A stretch of 14,926 nucleotides of DNA, from positions 1 through 14,926 of the forward strand of contig CAMTGL010000022.1 of assembly GCA_947071955.1 (NCBI GenBank). The letters are read 5' to 3'. This document shows, in pieces, positions 6,204-14,254 of this stretch. Source of the stretch: an uncultured Plesiomonas sp. GTDB lineage: Bacteria > Pseudomonadota > Gammaproteobacteria > Enterobacterales > CAMTGL01. A program made the position numbers and the translations under genes. How positions within the stretch are numbered: position 1 is the first letter of the stretch; the number at the start of each line of letters is the position of its first letter. The notes under the pieces were generated by a model that did no database searches, was not told the origin of the DNA, and was given only the letters and a program-made list of their open reading frames with translations.

Positions 6204-7568
6204 TCAGTTTTTTTGTTCAGTCTCTTCCGGCGTTGGCGTGCCATCACTACGTTTTGCTAATTCAAGCTCTTCTTTATTTATGCTCTCAAGTGACATACGA
6301 GTGATAAGTAACTGATCAATTTTAAAGTTATCAATATCCACCACTTCAAACTTATATTTATCGAAGATAGTGTAATCGGTACGCTTTGGTATTTTACGCA
6401 GCATAAACATCATGAAACCACCAATGGTTTCATAGTTATCTGAATCTGGGAATTCATCAATATCCAATGCCCGCATGACATCATCAATCGGTGTACTGCC
6501 TTCAATCAGCCATGTATTTTCATCACGCTGCACAATCAGCTCTTCCTGATTCTGATTGACCAGATCACCCATCAGGGTGCTCATGACATCATTGAGGGTG
6601 ATAATCCCCACAACCAGAGCATACTCATTGAGGATAACGGCAAAATCTTCACTGCTGCCTTTAAAACTTTCCAGTGTTTCAGACAGGGTGAGCGAGTCAG
6701 GCACAAACAGTGGGTTGTGCATTGGCAAACCTTCGTGCAAGGCGATGCTCTTTCCGTTCAAAATCCGCATCAACATATCTTTTGAGTCAACGTAGCCGAC
6801 GACACTGTCAATGTTGTTATCACACACCAAAAACTTAGAGTGTGGATGCGAGGAGATTTTTTCACGGATACTCTGTTCACTTTCGCGAATATCAAAGTAG
6901 ATCACATCTTCACGCGGTGTCATCGAAGACGGCACAGTACGTGATTCAAGCTCAAACACGTTTTCAATCAGATGATGCTCTTGTTTACCGAGTACCCCTG
7001 CGAGTGCGCCTTGCTCAAACACGGTGTAGATGTCATCAGAAGTGATGTCTTCTTTACGAATAGTAGGAATGTTGAACAGTTTAAACAGTGTGTTTGCTAT
7101 CCCATTGAAAAACCAGACTAATGGTTTGAATACGGTGATGCAAAATTGCATTGGTGTCACAATGCGCGTTGAGATTGACTCAGGCGCTGCCATACCAATG
7201 CGTTTTGGCATCAGATCCGCAAACAGGATAAAGCCACCGGTCACAATAGAGAATGAGAGTAAAAAGCCAATTTTTCCAGCCATTTCTGGAGAGACCCAGT
7301 GAATCAGCAGGCTTTCAAAGTAAGGTGAAAACGCAGTGTCACCAATGATACCGCCTAAAATTGCAACGGCATTTAACCCGATTTGTACCACAGTAAAGAA
7401 GTTGCCAGGCTGTTCTTGTAGGGCAATGACACGCGCTGCACCTACATTGCCTTCATCGGCCATCACCTTGAGTTTAATTTTACGAGAGGCTGCGAGAGAG
7501 ATTTCTGAAATGGAAAAGAAAGCACTTCCCGCGATCAGCAGAACAATGGCCAGTATATTTTCCAGCAT
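6204..7568 (-). CDS. paeA: CNNM/CorC-family membrane protein YtfL (PaeA, polyamine export)
   Basis: With the ATG at 7568 the product is 454 residues starting MLENILAI, as E. coli YtfL starts MLNSIL. A GTG two codons upstream (7574) lies closer to the AAGG ribosome site and may be used instead. Order of domains: a CNNM/DUF21 membrane domain with four hydrophobic segments (about 3-23, 57-75, 99-118, 138-165); the conserved SEISLAASRK (21-30) and ADLMPKRIGM (117-126); a CBS pair (about 213-335, SSMTPRE at 214-220 and EYALVVGIITLNDV at 315-328); and a CorC/HlyC domain (about 345-425, FEVVDIDNFKIDQLL). In E. coli and Salmonella this protein (PaeA) protects against cadaverine and putrescine and is thought to export them. 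The inner membrane is the site of action. msrA lies upstream on the same strand, 230 bp away; the leader holds repeats described separately. Confidence 0.95.
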   Translation of the reverse strand: MLENILAIVLLIAGSAFFSISEISLAASRKIKLKVMADEGNVGAARVIALQEQPGNFFTVVQIGLNAVAILGGIIGDTAFSPYFESLLIHWVSPEMAGKIGFLLSFSIVTGGFILFADLMPKRIGMAAPESISTRIVTPMQFCITVFKPLVWFFNGIANTLFKLFNIPTIRKEDITSDDIYTVFEQGALAGVLGKQEHHLIENVFELESRTVPSSMTPREDVIYFDIRESEQSIREKISSHPHSKFLVCDNNIDSVVGYVDSKDMLMRILNGKSIALHEGLPMHNPLFVPDSLTLSETLESFKGSSEDFAVILNEYALVVGIITLNDVMSTLMGDLVNQNQEELIVQRDENTWLIEGSTPIDDVMRALDIDEFPDSDNYETIGGFMMFMLRKIPKRTDYTIFDKYKFEVVDIDNFKIDQLLITRMSLESINKEELELAKRSDGTPTPEETEQKN

Positions 7569-7615
7569 TATCACGAGACCTTAACAGTAATTATGGCTCA
7601 CACAAATTGTGGAGC

Positions 7616-7649
7616 ATTTCGTTGTCGGTACTATTTCGTTGTTCGTACT
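7616..7649. repeat. Tandem 17-bp direct repeat in the ytfL leader
   Basis: Two adjacent 17-bp units (7616-7632 and 7633-7649) match at 15 of 17 positions; both begin ATTTCGTTGT and end GTACT. They lie about 50-80 bases before the ytfL start, downstream of the candidate promoters. They could be two protein-binding sites or a slippage duplication. Confidence 0.7.
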
Positions 7650-7663
7650 ACTAAAGTTACGCG

Positions 7664-7679
7664 CGCTACGATCATAGCG
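7664..7679. promoter_or_regulatory. Palindrome over a candidate ytfL promoter
   Basis: The 16-bp inverted repeat CGCTACGATCATAGCG has one mismatched pair. Read on the minus strand it contains TATGAT (7671-7676), a good -10. TCGTCA (7693-7698) lies 16 bp upstream of that as a possible -35. The overlap suggests an operator, but no regulator is known. Confidence 0.4.
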
Positions 7680-7759
7680 ACAAGGAGGTGTCTGACGATA
7701 AGATCGCAGCGCAGCAGTTACTTGTTGTAGATTAAGTAACCAACTTAAATAACTTACGC

Positions 7760-7765
7760 AGTATA
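7760..7765 (-). promoter_or_regulatory. Possible -10 element in the msrA-ytfL spacer
   Basis: TATACT on the minus strand matches the -10 consensus at five of six positions and lies just after the msrA stop. No good -35 is visible, so this is a second, weaker candidate for ytfL transcription. Confidence 0.25.
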
Positions 7766-7798
7766 GCTGTCCGTTGAATTAGAAGCTAGGTGTCGTTG

Positions 7799-8440
7799 TT
7801 AAGCTTGCTGCGGCAGACAGACTCCGGTTCCCGCCAGCCCACAGTATCCATGCGGATTTTTAAACAAATATTGCTGATGGTACTCTTCGGCAAAATAAAA
7901 TGTTGTTGCAGGAGAAATCTCCGTCGTGATGCTGCGCAGATCACCGGCGTCACGCAGGGCGCGCTGGTAGTTGTGTTGGCTGCGGGTGGCTAGCTGTGCC
8001 TGCTCTTCGGTAAATGTGTAGATACCCGAGCGGTATTGCGTGCCACGATCGTTACCTTGCCGCATACCTTGTGCCGGATCGTGGTGTTCCCAAAAGAGTT
8101 GTAACAATTGCTCAAAACTGATGATTTCAGGGGTATAACGGATAAGTACGGCCTCAGTATGTCCGGTCAGACCAGAGCAGACTTCATCATAATGCGGATT
8201 TTCAGTGTATCCGGCGGTATATCCGGTGGCAGTGTAGCAAACCCCTTCTTGCTGCCAAAATAGGCGCTCTACGCCCCAAAAACAGCCCATAGCCATAATA
8301 ATAGTCTGTGTATTTGGTGGCGCATCTGCATACAAAGACATGCCAAATACTGCATGAGGCGCGCTAAGCTTTATCGGAACAGAACGTCCCTTTAATGCAT
8401 TATTTGTACTGACCAAGGCAGATTTATCTGAATTCATCAT
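7799..8440 (-). CDS. msrA: Peptide methionine (S)-S-oxide reductase MsrA
   Basis: The product is 213 residues (E. coli MsrA 212) and aligns end to end. MsrA reduces the S form of methionine sulfoxide in proteins and as free amino acid, in the cytosol, with electrons from thioredoxin. The catalytic cysteine is C53 in GCFWG, and the recycling cysteines are C200 in GYCG and C208 in GVCLP. Active-site partners visible are Y84, E96 in GHTEAV, D131 in GNDRGTQYRS and Y136. Two more cysteines are C68 and C88; the latter also occurs in E. coli. The start is a double ATG; the first is four bases after GAGGA and the second seven, so either is possible. The first keeps the E. coli length. The gene is divergent from tamA, as in E. 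coli, with a shared spacer of 124 bp. Confidence 0.97.
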   Translation of the reverse strand: MMNSDKSALVSTNNALKGRSVPIKLSAPHAVFGMSLYADAPPNTQTIIMAMGCFWGVERLFWQQEGVCYTATGYTAGYTENPHYDEVCSGLTGHTEAVLIRYTPEIISFEQLLQLFWEHHDPAQGMRQGNDRGTQYRSGIYTFTEEQAQLATRSQHNYQRALRDAGDLRSITTEISPATTFYFAEEYHQQYLFKNPHGYCGLAGTGVCLPQQA

Positions 8441-8492
8441 AAAATCCTCTGTATTTTTGCTCTACGCTGTATATTACTGTGGAATGGATAGT

Positions 8493-8498
8493 TATGAT
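8493..8498 (+). promoter_or_regulatory. Possible -10 element for tamA
   Basis: TATGAT lies about 70 bases before the tamA start. The -35 region (TATATT at 17 bp) is poor. The palindrome at 8499-8514 follows directly and would cover the transcription start. Confidence 0.35.
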
Positions 8499-8514
8499 CT
8501 CTACTATTGTAGAG
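8499..8514. promoter_or_regulatory. Palindrome in the msrA/tamA divergent region, with a third half-site
   Basis: CTCTAC and GTAGAG form a 6-bp inverted repeat around TATT. A further copy of the left arm occurs at 8457-8465, where TTGCTCTAC is a perfect 9-base complement of GTAGAGCAA (8509-8517). The right arm can therefore pair with either left arm. The location suggests an operator or a leader fold. Confidence 0.4.
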
Positions 8515-8564
8515 CAAGAAATTGTTTCTTGAATTTAATCAACGTGATCTCCGTTGAGGTGTTT

Positions 8565-10292
8565 GTGCGAAAAAGAACAGCATATTTGTTATTCACATTA
8601 CTATTAGCATCATTACCGTTACAAGCCTCGGTAAAATTACAAATAGATGGCCTGAGCGGTGAACTGCAACGTAACGTTCGTGCGCACCTTTCAACCATTA
8701 CCGATGACGAGGTTTCTGCTAGCCCGCGTTTTAAACGGCGCGTAAAAGCAGGTATTGAAGATGGTCTGAAAGCTCTAGGCTATTTTAGCCCAGAGATCCA
8801 GTTTGATTTAGTCCGCCGTGATCCGCCGGCAAAGCCGCTATTGATTGCTAAAGTAAAACCCGGTGAGCCGGTTAAAATTAAGAAAATCAATATTGAGTTA
8901 CTGGGCGATGCCCGTAATGATCCTGCATTTCAGGCATTACTAAAAAAAACGCCTAAAATAGGTTCTGTTTTGAACCAGGGTGATTTTGATGCATTTCGTA
9001 AGCAATTAACCTCTCTGGCATTAGAGCGCGGTTATTTCAAAGCTCAGATATCCAACAGTAAACTGGAAGTTGCGCCTGAATTGTATGAAGCATTTTGGGA
9101 TATTACGCTCGACAGTGGTCGCCGTTACCGCTTTGGTGATGTGACTTTCAGTGGCTCGCAAATTCTTGAATCCCGCTTAACGCCGTTAATTCCTTTTAAA
9201 ACGGGGGATTACTATTTAGCCGCTACGCTGGCAAAATTTAACCAAAATCTCTCGGATACCAACTGGTATCGTAACGTGGTCATTGACCCGTTATTCAGTA
9301 AGGTTTCCGATAATATGGAGTTGCCTTTACAGGTAACGGTGGCACCAAGAGCGCCCAACAAGGTTGAATTTAGCTTAGGATATGCCACGGATATTGGTCC
9401 GCGAACGAATATTACATGGAATAAACCGTGGACCAATAAGTTGGGCCACAGCTCTGAAACGAAAATGGGGCTTTCACAACCGGAACAAACGTTGGAGTTT
9501 GGTTATCGTATTCCTACGCGTGATAATCCACTGGAAAAATTCTATACCTTCAACAGTAAGATTGAATCAAAGAATAATAATGACACCAAAGATCAATCAG
9601 TCTCTGCCAGTATCGGTGCGTACTGGAATGTCTCTTCCGGTTGGCAGCACACGCTCACCTTAAATACCAGTTACAGCAGCTTTGAACAGGGCTCACAACA
9701 AGCTGATACCTTCTTGTTATATCCCGGCGTGCAATTTGCCCGTACTCGCTCACGCGGTGGTTTGATGCCATCTTGGGGGGATTCACAAGTCTTTGGTATT
9801 TATTATGCCAATACCGCGTGGATGTCAGACATTGATATGTTGCAGTTGCGCGGCCGCACCACCTGGATTCGAACTTACGCAGAAAAACACCGTTTTGTCT
9901 CGCGTCTTGAGGCGGGTTGGTTAGAGAGCAGTGACTTTGATAAAGTGCCGCCATCATTGCGTTTTTTTGCCGGTGGTGACCGCAGTATTCGTGGTTACAA
10001 GTATGAGTCGATCTCTCCGGTCGACAGTGAAGGCAAACTGACCGGTGCATCGCAAATGGCAACCGGAACACTCGAATATCAGTACAATGTGAGCGGTAAT
10101 TGGTGGGGTGCGGTGTTTTATGACACTGGTTTTGCGACCAACAAGTTTAGCCGTGATGACCTGAAATCAGGTGTTGGCGTTGGTGTTCGTTGGGGGTCAC
10201 CACTGGGCCCAGTACGTGTTGATATTGCACATCCTCTTGCTAAAGACAGCTCCGGCGTGCAGCTTTATATCTCTCTGGGGCCAGAGCTATGA
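8565..10292 (+). CDS. tamA: TamA, outer-membrane Omp85-family subunit of the TAM complex
   Basis: The GTG at 8565 is taken as start: a GAGG lies five bases before it. It gives 575 residues (E. coli 577), and the protein then begins with a clean signal peptide, RKRTAYLLFTLLLASLPLQA, cut before SVKLQ. The open frame extends upstream to 8457, but that part is divergent-promoter DNA. TamA has three periplasmic POTRA domains (about 22-255) and a 16-strand outer-membrane barrel (about 265-575). Conserved marks are LNQGDFDAFRKQLTSLAL in the POTRAs, RGGLMPSWGDSQ in the barrel, FFAGGDRSIRGYKY with the Omp85 loop-6 RGY motif at 476-478, and a C-terminal strand ending LGPEL. With TamB it helps place certain outer-membrane proteins and has been tied to lipid transport between the membranes. 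Its stop overlaps the tamB start by four bases, so the two are translationally coupled. Confidence 0.96.
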   Translation: MRKRTAYLLFTLLLASLPLQASVKLQIDGLSGELQRNVRAHLSTITDDEVSASPRFKRRVKAGIEDGLKALGYFSPEIQFDLVRRDPPAKPLLIAKVKPGEPVKIKKINIELLGDARNDPAFQALLKKTPKIGSVLNQGDFDAFRKQLTSLALERGYFKAQISNSKLEVAPELYEAFWDITLDSGRRYRFGDVTFSGSQILESRLTPLIPFKTGDYYLAATLAKFNQNLSDTNWYRNVVIDPLFSKVSDNMELPLQVTVAPRAPNKVEFSLGYATDIGPRTNITWNKPWTNKLGHSSETKMGLSQPEQTLEFGYRIPTRDNPLEKFYTFNSKIESKNNNDTKDQSVSASIGAYWNVSSGWQHTLTLNTSYSSFEQGSQQADTFLLYPGVQFARTRSRGGLMPSWGDSQVFGIYYANTAWMSDIDMLQLRGRTTWIRTYAEKHRFVSRLEAGWLESSDFDKVPPSLRFFAGGDRSIRGYKYESISPVDSEGKLTGASQMATGTLEYQYNVSGNWWGAVFYDTGFATNKFSRDDLKSGVGVGVRWGSPLGPVRVDIAHPLAKDSSGVQLYISLGPEL

Positions 10293-13200
10293 ATCCGTTA
10301 AAAAAATTAAGTATTGGTTTTTTAATTACCCTGTTTTTACTGATTGCGGCATTGGCCGGTTTGCTGGGTACTGAGTCAGGTTTGCGCATTGTGTTTAACA
10401 GTGCTGCTCGCTGGGTTCCGGGGTTGGATATTCGCGCCGTTTCGGGCAACTGGTCTCGCGGTATTCATCTACAGGGGGTGGAATACCGTATGCCGGGCGT
10501 GGATGTCACGGTTGATGATCTCCTGTTGCAGCTCGATTTGAATTGCTTGCGCCGCAGTGAAGTCTGTATTCGCCAGTTGACCACTAATAAGGTTAACGTG
10601 GCGATAGATACCGCGCTGTTGCCTCCTTCTGAGCCGTCAGAGTCTGCACCACTTACCCGCATCTCAACACCATATCCGTTGGGATTACAGCTATTGCAGC
10701 TTGATAACATCAATGTTTCGGTTGATGGTACACAAATTTCACTGGCCCACTTTAGCAGTGCAGCTCGCTGGCGTGAGCAGTTGGTTACGTTGGAGCCGAC
10801 CGAGTTTAACGGCCTAACGGTAAAAACTGCGCCTACGGCTATCGACAGTACCGTATCAGAGCCTTCAGCCACTGACAGCAGTAAGGCGACAACACCGGAA
10901 AAAGCTGCCGCTGATCAAAAGAAGGCAGTCAGCAGTTCGGTCACTCACAGCGCTGCAGCTAATACAACCGACAGCGCGGCATCTGATGATATCGCCCAGC
11001 AGCTAACCGCGTTATTTGCAAAACCGCTACTGCCTGAACTGCCCGTCATCACTTTGCCGGTGGATATTGCGATTGAGCAGATCCATGCCAAGCAAACACT
11101 GATTGATACAGGCACGCCATTGCAGATTGATGATCTGCTGCTCAGTGCCAATACTGCCGATAACAAAGTCAGTATCGATACCCTGCAAGTCACTCTGCCA
11201 CAAGGTAGTGCATCATTATCGGGAACGATTGATCTGGCAAAAAGCTTCCCTGTACAGCTCACGTTAGATTCCAACCTCACACTGGCCCCGCTGAATAAGC
11301 AGCAGTTACAGCTGGATGTGAGCGGTGCGCTGTATGAACAGCTAAATGTAGCGCTGGCACTGCGTGGTGATGTACAGGCACAGATTTCTTTGCAGACTGA
11401 ACTGGCTAAAGCCGGTTTACCACTGCAACTGTCGGTTGATAGTAAACGGCTAGTCTGGCCGTTAACCGGAACGGCAGATTACAGTGTGCAGGATCTGGCC
11501 CTGAAACTGACTGGTAGCGCTGAAGACTATAAGCTCAAATTGAATGCTGCAGTGAGTGGCACTGATCTGCCGGCCAGCAAAATAGGGTTAACTGCACAGG
11601 GCGATCTTAGCCATGTTGCCATTCAAAACTTGCGCCTTGATACGCTCGGCGGCAATGCACAACTGAAAGGCTCACTGGCATGGAAAAAGCTGCTCAAATG
11701 GCGTGCAGATCTCTATCTCAATAATCTGAGCACGACTAAGCAGTGGCCTGATTATCCGGCTCAATTAAATGGCCGTGTTAGCACTAAAGGTGAACTACAA
11801 GGTGAGGCGTGGGCCGTTGATGTGCCGATTTTTAACATCAAAGGGCAGGCACTGAAAAAACCACTCGATTTACAGGCCGTGGTGAGCGGGCGTAGTACCG
11901 GAAAATGGAATATCTCAGCACTTAAACTCAATATGGGTGGCAATAATCTGCTGGCAAAAGGGGTTATTGATAAAAACTGGAAGATGGATGCGGAGATCAA
12001 TGCACCGCGTCTTGATGGCATTTTGCCGGATTTAGGCGGGCAGGTGAAAGGTAACTTGCAGTTACGCGGCGCACTGCTGACACCGAATGTAGATCTTGAT
12101 CTAACTGCGACCCGTTTACGCTGGCAAGATCTGCAAATCGGCCGTTTACAGGCTAAAGGTAAAGTGGATTCGCAGCAGCAGATTAAGGGCAATATGGATA
12201 TCAGCCTGCAAAATCTGGTGCAAGGTGATCTGTCGGTTAAAACATTGACACTGGCAGCCAGTGGTGATGAGCGTCAGCATCAATTGCGTTTTTCGATGCA
12301 GGGTGAACCGGTTTCCGCCGGATTACGATTAAATGGCAGCTTTGATCGCAGCAGCATGAACTGGAAAGGCACGCTAAGTCAGACGGAAGCACAAACACCG
12401 GTCGGCCCATGGACGCTGCAAGCGCCGGTTGCTCTGGCGTATAAAAATACGCAACAGCAACTCACCATCAGCCCGCTGTGTTTAACCAACCCAAATGCCG
12501 AAGTGTGTTTACCACAGGCGGCTACGGTAGGGGCAAGCGGACAAGCGCAAATTGCCTTGCGCCGCTTTGATCTGGCCATGCTCAAACCTTTCTTGGGCGA
12601 CCAAACACGTCTGAAAGGGCAGCTACAGGGGCAAAGCGAGATCCGCTGGAGAGCGGATGATGCTATTCCTACGGTCAAAGCCAGCATCAACAGCAGCGAT
12701 ATTCGGATTGTTCAGTGGCTGATGGGCCGCCGTCTTCCGATAGATTTAAGCACGCTAGCTCTGAATCTGAATATCAAAAAAGGGCGCTTACTGCTGACCA
12801 ATCAGGTTCAGATTAAGGGTAATGGTGGGCTGGATAACTGTATTGAGATCAGCGATCTGGCCGGTAGCCGCCGTTTGGGTGGCAGTATTAAAATTAACCA
12901 GCTTTCGCTGGATTTACTTTCACCGATGTTGGAGAAAAGCGAAAAGGCACAGGGTGATATTAATGCTGATTTACAGCTCGGCGGTTCGCTGTTAAAACCG
13001 TTGTTACGTGGTGAGTTGAGTGTGAACGAGCCGCAGCTGACCGGTGCATGGTTGCCGGTGGATATTATCGGCGGCAATCTGAATATTCGCTTCTTAGGCA
13101 CAAGTTCAACACTGAGTGGTGCATTAAAAACCCCTGAAAGTGTACTGAATTTGACCGGTGAGGCTAACTGGCAAAAGCCAGAGCAGTGGAGTGCATTGGT

Positions 13201-14143
13201 CAAAGCTAATGCGAACCGCTTGCGGGTTGCGTTGCCGCCGATGGTGCAATTGGATGTCACGCCAGATCTCACTTTTACTGCATCCCCCACACAAATAGAG
13301 CTGACCGGTTCGGTGCAGATCCCGTGGGCACGCATCAATGTTGATAGCCTGCCGGAGAGTGCAGTAGATAGCTCATCTGATCTGGTGATCCTTAATAACC
13401 AGCTGCAACCGGTAGAGAAGAGTAATCCGGGCGCGGCGGTGAAAACTGATCTGATGATCCGTTTAGGTGATGATATCCGCCTGAACGCTTTTGGTCTGAA
13501 AGCCCGTTTGCACGGTAATTTGCATGTGATGCAAAATACACAGGGGCCGACTATTCGTGGTGCCGTGTATCTGGCTGATGGCCGTTATCACTCATTCGGT
13601 CAGGATTTGGTTATTCGTAAAGGCCAGCTGCTGTTTGTTGGCCCGCCGGAACAGCCGATGCTGAATATCGAAGCCATCCGCAACCCTGAAGCTGTGCAGA
13701 ATGATGTCGTAGCCGGCCTACGGATTACCGGTTTGGCAGACAGCCCAGTACTGACGATTTTCTCTGAACCGGCAATGTCACAGGCTGACGCACTCTCTTA
13801 CCTGCTACGTGGTGAACCACTGGATGACGGTGATGGCGATGGTGGAGCGATGACCTCAGCGCTGATTGGGATTGGCCTATCGCAAGGCAGCCAGCTGGTT
13901 GGGCAAATTGGCCAGGCGTTTGGTATCAGTGATCTATCACTTGATACACAAGGGGTGGGTGATAGCTCACAAGTGGTGGTGAGTGGTTACATTATGCCGG
14001 GGTTACAAGTGAAATACGGCGTAGGTATTTTTGACTCATTAGCCGAGCTGACACTGCGTTACCGTTTAATGCCAAGCTTGTATTTACAGGCAGTATCTGG
14101 TTTGAATCAGGCTGTTGATCTGATTTATCAGTTTGAGTTTTAA
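10289..14143 (+). CDS. tamB: TamB, inner-membrane-anchored periplasm-spanning TAM subunit
   Basis: The product has 1284 residues (E. coli TamB 1259). It starts in the ATGA overlap with tamA. Residues 7-27 are an uncleaved signal anchor in the inner membrane. The rest is a long beta-rich AsmA-like body that spans the periplasm as a hydrophobic groove and ends in the DUF490/TamB domain (about 940-1284), which meets TamA; the last block, with DTQGVGDSSQVVVSGY, KYGVGIFDSLAELTLRYRLMP and the terminal YQFEF, is nearly the E. coli sequence. Cysteine pairs C86/C93 and C731/C740 match E. coli positions and probably form disulfides; C851 is extra and unpaired. A Ser/Thr/Ala-rich low-complexity linker (about 180-235) is some 25 residues longer than in E. 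coli and accounts for the length difference. A strong terminator follows. Confidence 0.97.
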   Translation: MNPLKKLSIGFLITLFLLIAALAGLLGTESGLRIVFNSAARWVPGLDIRAVSGNWSRGIHLQGVEYRMPGVDVTVDDLLLQLDLNCLRRSEVCIRQLTTNKVNVAIDTALLPPSEPSESAPLTRISTPYPLGLQLLQLDNINVSVDGTQISLAHFSSAARWREQLVTLEPTEFNGLTVKTAPTAIDSTVSEPSATDSSKATTPEKAAADQKKAVSSSVTHSAAANTTDSAASDDIAQQLTALFAKPLLPELPVITLPVDIAIEQIHAKQTLIDTGTPLQIDDLLLSANTADNKVSIDTLQVTLPQGSASLSGTIDLAKSFPVQLTLDSNLTLAPLNKQQLQLDVSGALYEQLNVALALRGDVQAQISLQTELAKAGLPLQLSVDSKRLVWPLTGTADYSVQDLALKLTGSAEDYKLKLNAAVSGTDLPASKIGLTAQGDLSHVAIQNLRLDTLGGNAQLKGSLAWKKLLKWRADLYLNNLSTTKQWPDYPAQLNGRVSTKGELQGEAWAVDVPIFNIKGQALKKPLDLQAVVSGRSTGKWNISALKLNMGGNNLLAKGVIDKNWKMDAEINAPRLDGILPDLGGQVKGNLQLRGALLTPNVDLDLTATRLRWQDLQIGRLQAKGKVDSQQQIKGNMDISLQNLVQGDLSVKTLTLAASGDERQHQLRFSMQGEPVSAGLRLNGSFDRSSMNWKGTLSQTEAQTPVGPWTLQAPVALAYKNTQQQLTISPLCLTNPNAEVCLPQAATVGASGQAQIALRRFDLAMLKPFLGDQTRLKGQLQGQSEIRWRADDAIPTVKASINSSDIRIVQWLMGRRLPIDLSTLALNLNIKKGRLLLTNQVQIKGNGGLDNCIEISDLAGSRRLGGSIKINQLSLDLLSPMLEKSEKAQGDINADLQLGGSLLKPLLRGELSVNEPQLTGAWLPVDIIGGNLNIRFLGTSSTLSGALKTPESVLNLTGEANWQKPEQWSALVKANANRLRVALPPMVQLDVTPDLTFTASPTQIELTGSVQIPWARINVDSLPESAVDSSSDLVILNNQLQPVEKSNPGAAVKTDLMIRLGDDIRLNAFGLKARLHGNLHVMQNTQGPTIRGAVYLADGRYHSFGQDLVIRKGQLLFVGPPEQPMLNIEAIRNPEAVQNDVVAGLRITGLADSPVLTIFSEPAMSQADALSYLLRGEPLDDGDGDGGAMTSALIGIGLSQGSQLVGQIGQAFGISDLSLDTQGVGDSSQVVVSGYIMPGLQVKYGVGIFDSLAELTLRYRLMPSLYLQAVSGLNQAVDLIYQFEF

Positions 14144-14174
14144 ACCAGTCTGTTAGCACCTACACGCAGAGAAT

Positions 14175-14208
14175 AAAAAAACACCGCCCATGTGAGCGGT
14201 GTTTTTTT
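14175..14208. terminator. Bidirectional intrinsic terminator between tamB and ppa
   Basis: ACACCGC (14181-14187) pairs with GCGGTGT (14196-14202) around an 8-base loop. A seven-T run follows on the plus strand, mirrored by an A-run that makes a T-run on the minus strand. It ends tamAB and, from the other side, ppa. Confidence 0.93.
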
Positions 14209-14254
14209 ATGGTTGTTTGTAGCTGCCTTTAAAGCAGCCTGTTGTTCTGGCAGG

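Noticed and set aside
8457..8564. N-terminal extension of tamA to an upstream in-frame start
   Set aside because: It would put 36 mostly non-conserved residues ahead of a clear signal peptide and cross the promoter and palindrome. The GTG at 8565 has a ribosome site and gives the family length.
12808..13338. Open frame of 176 codons antisense to tamB
   Set aside because: tamB is full length and conserved on the other strand; the antisense product has no recognisable domain or ribosome site.
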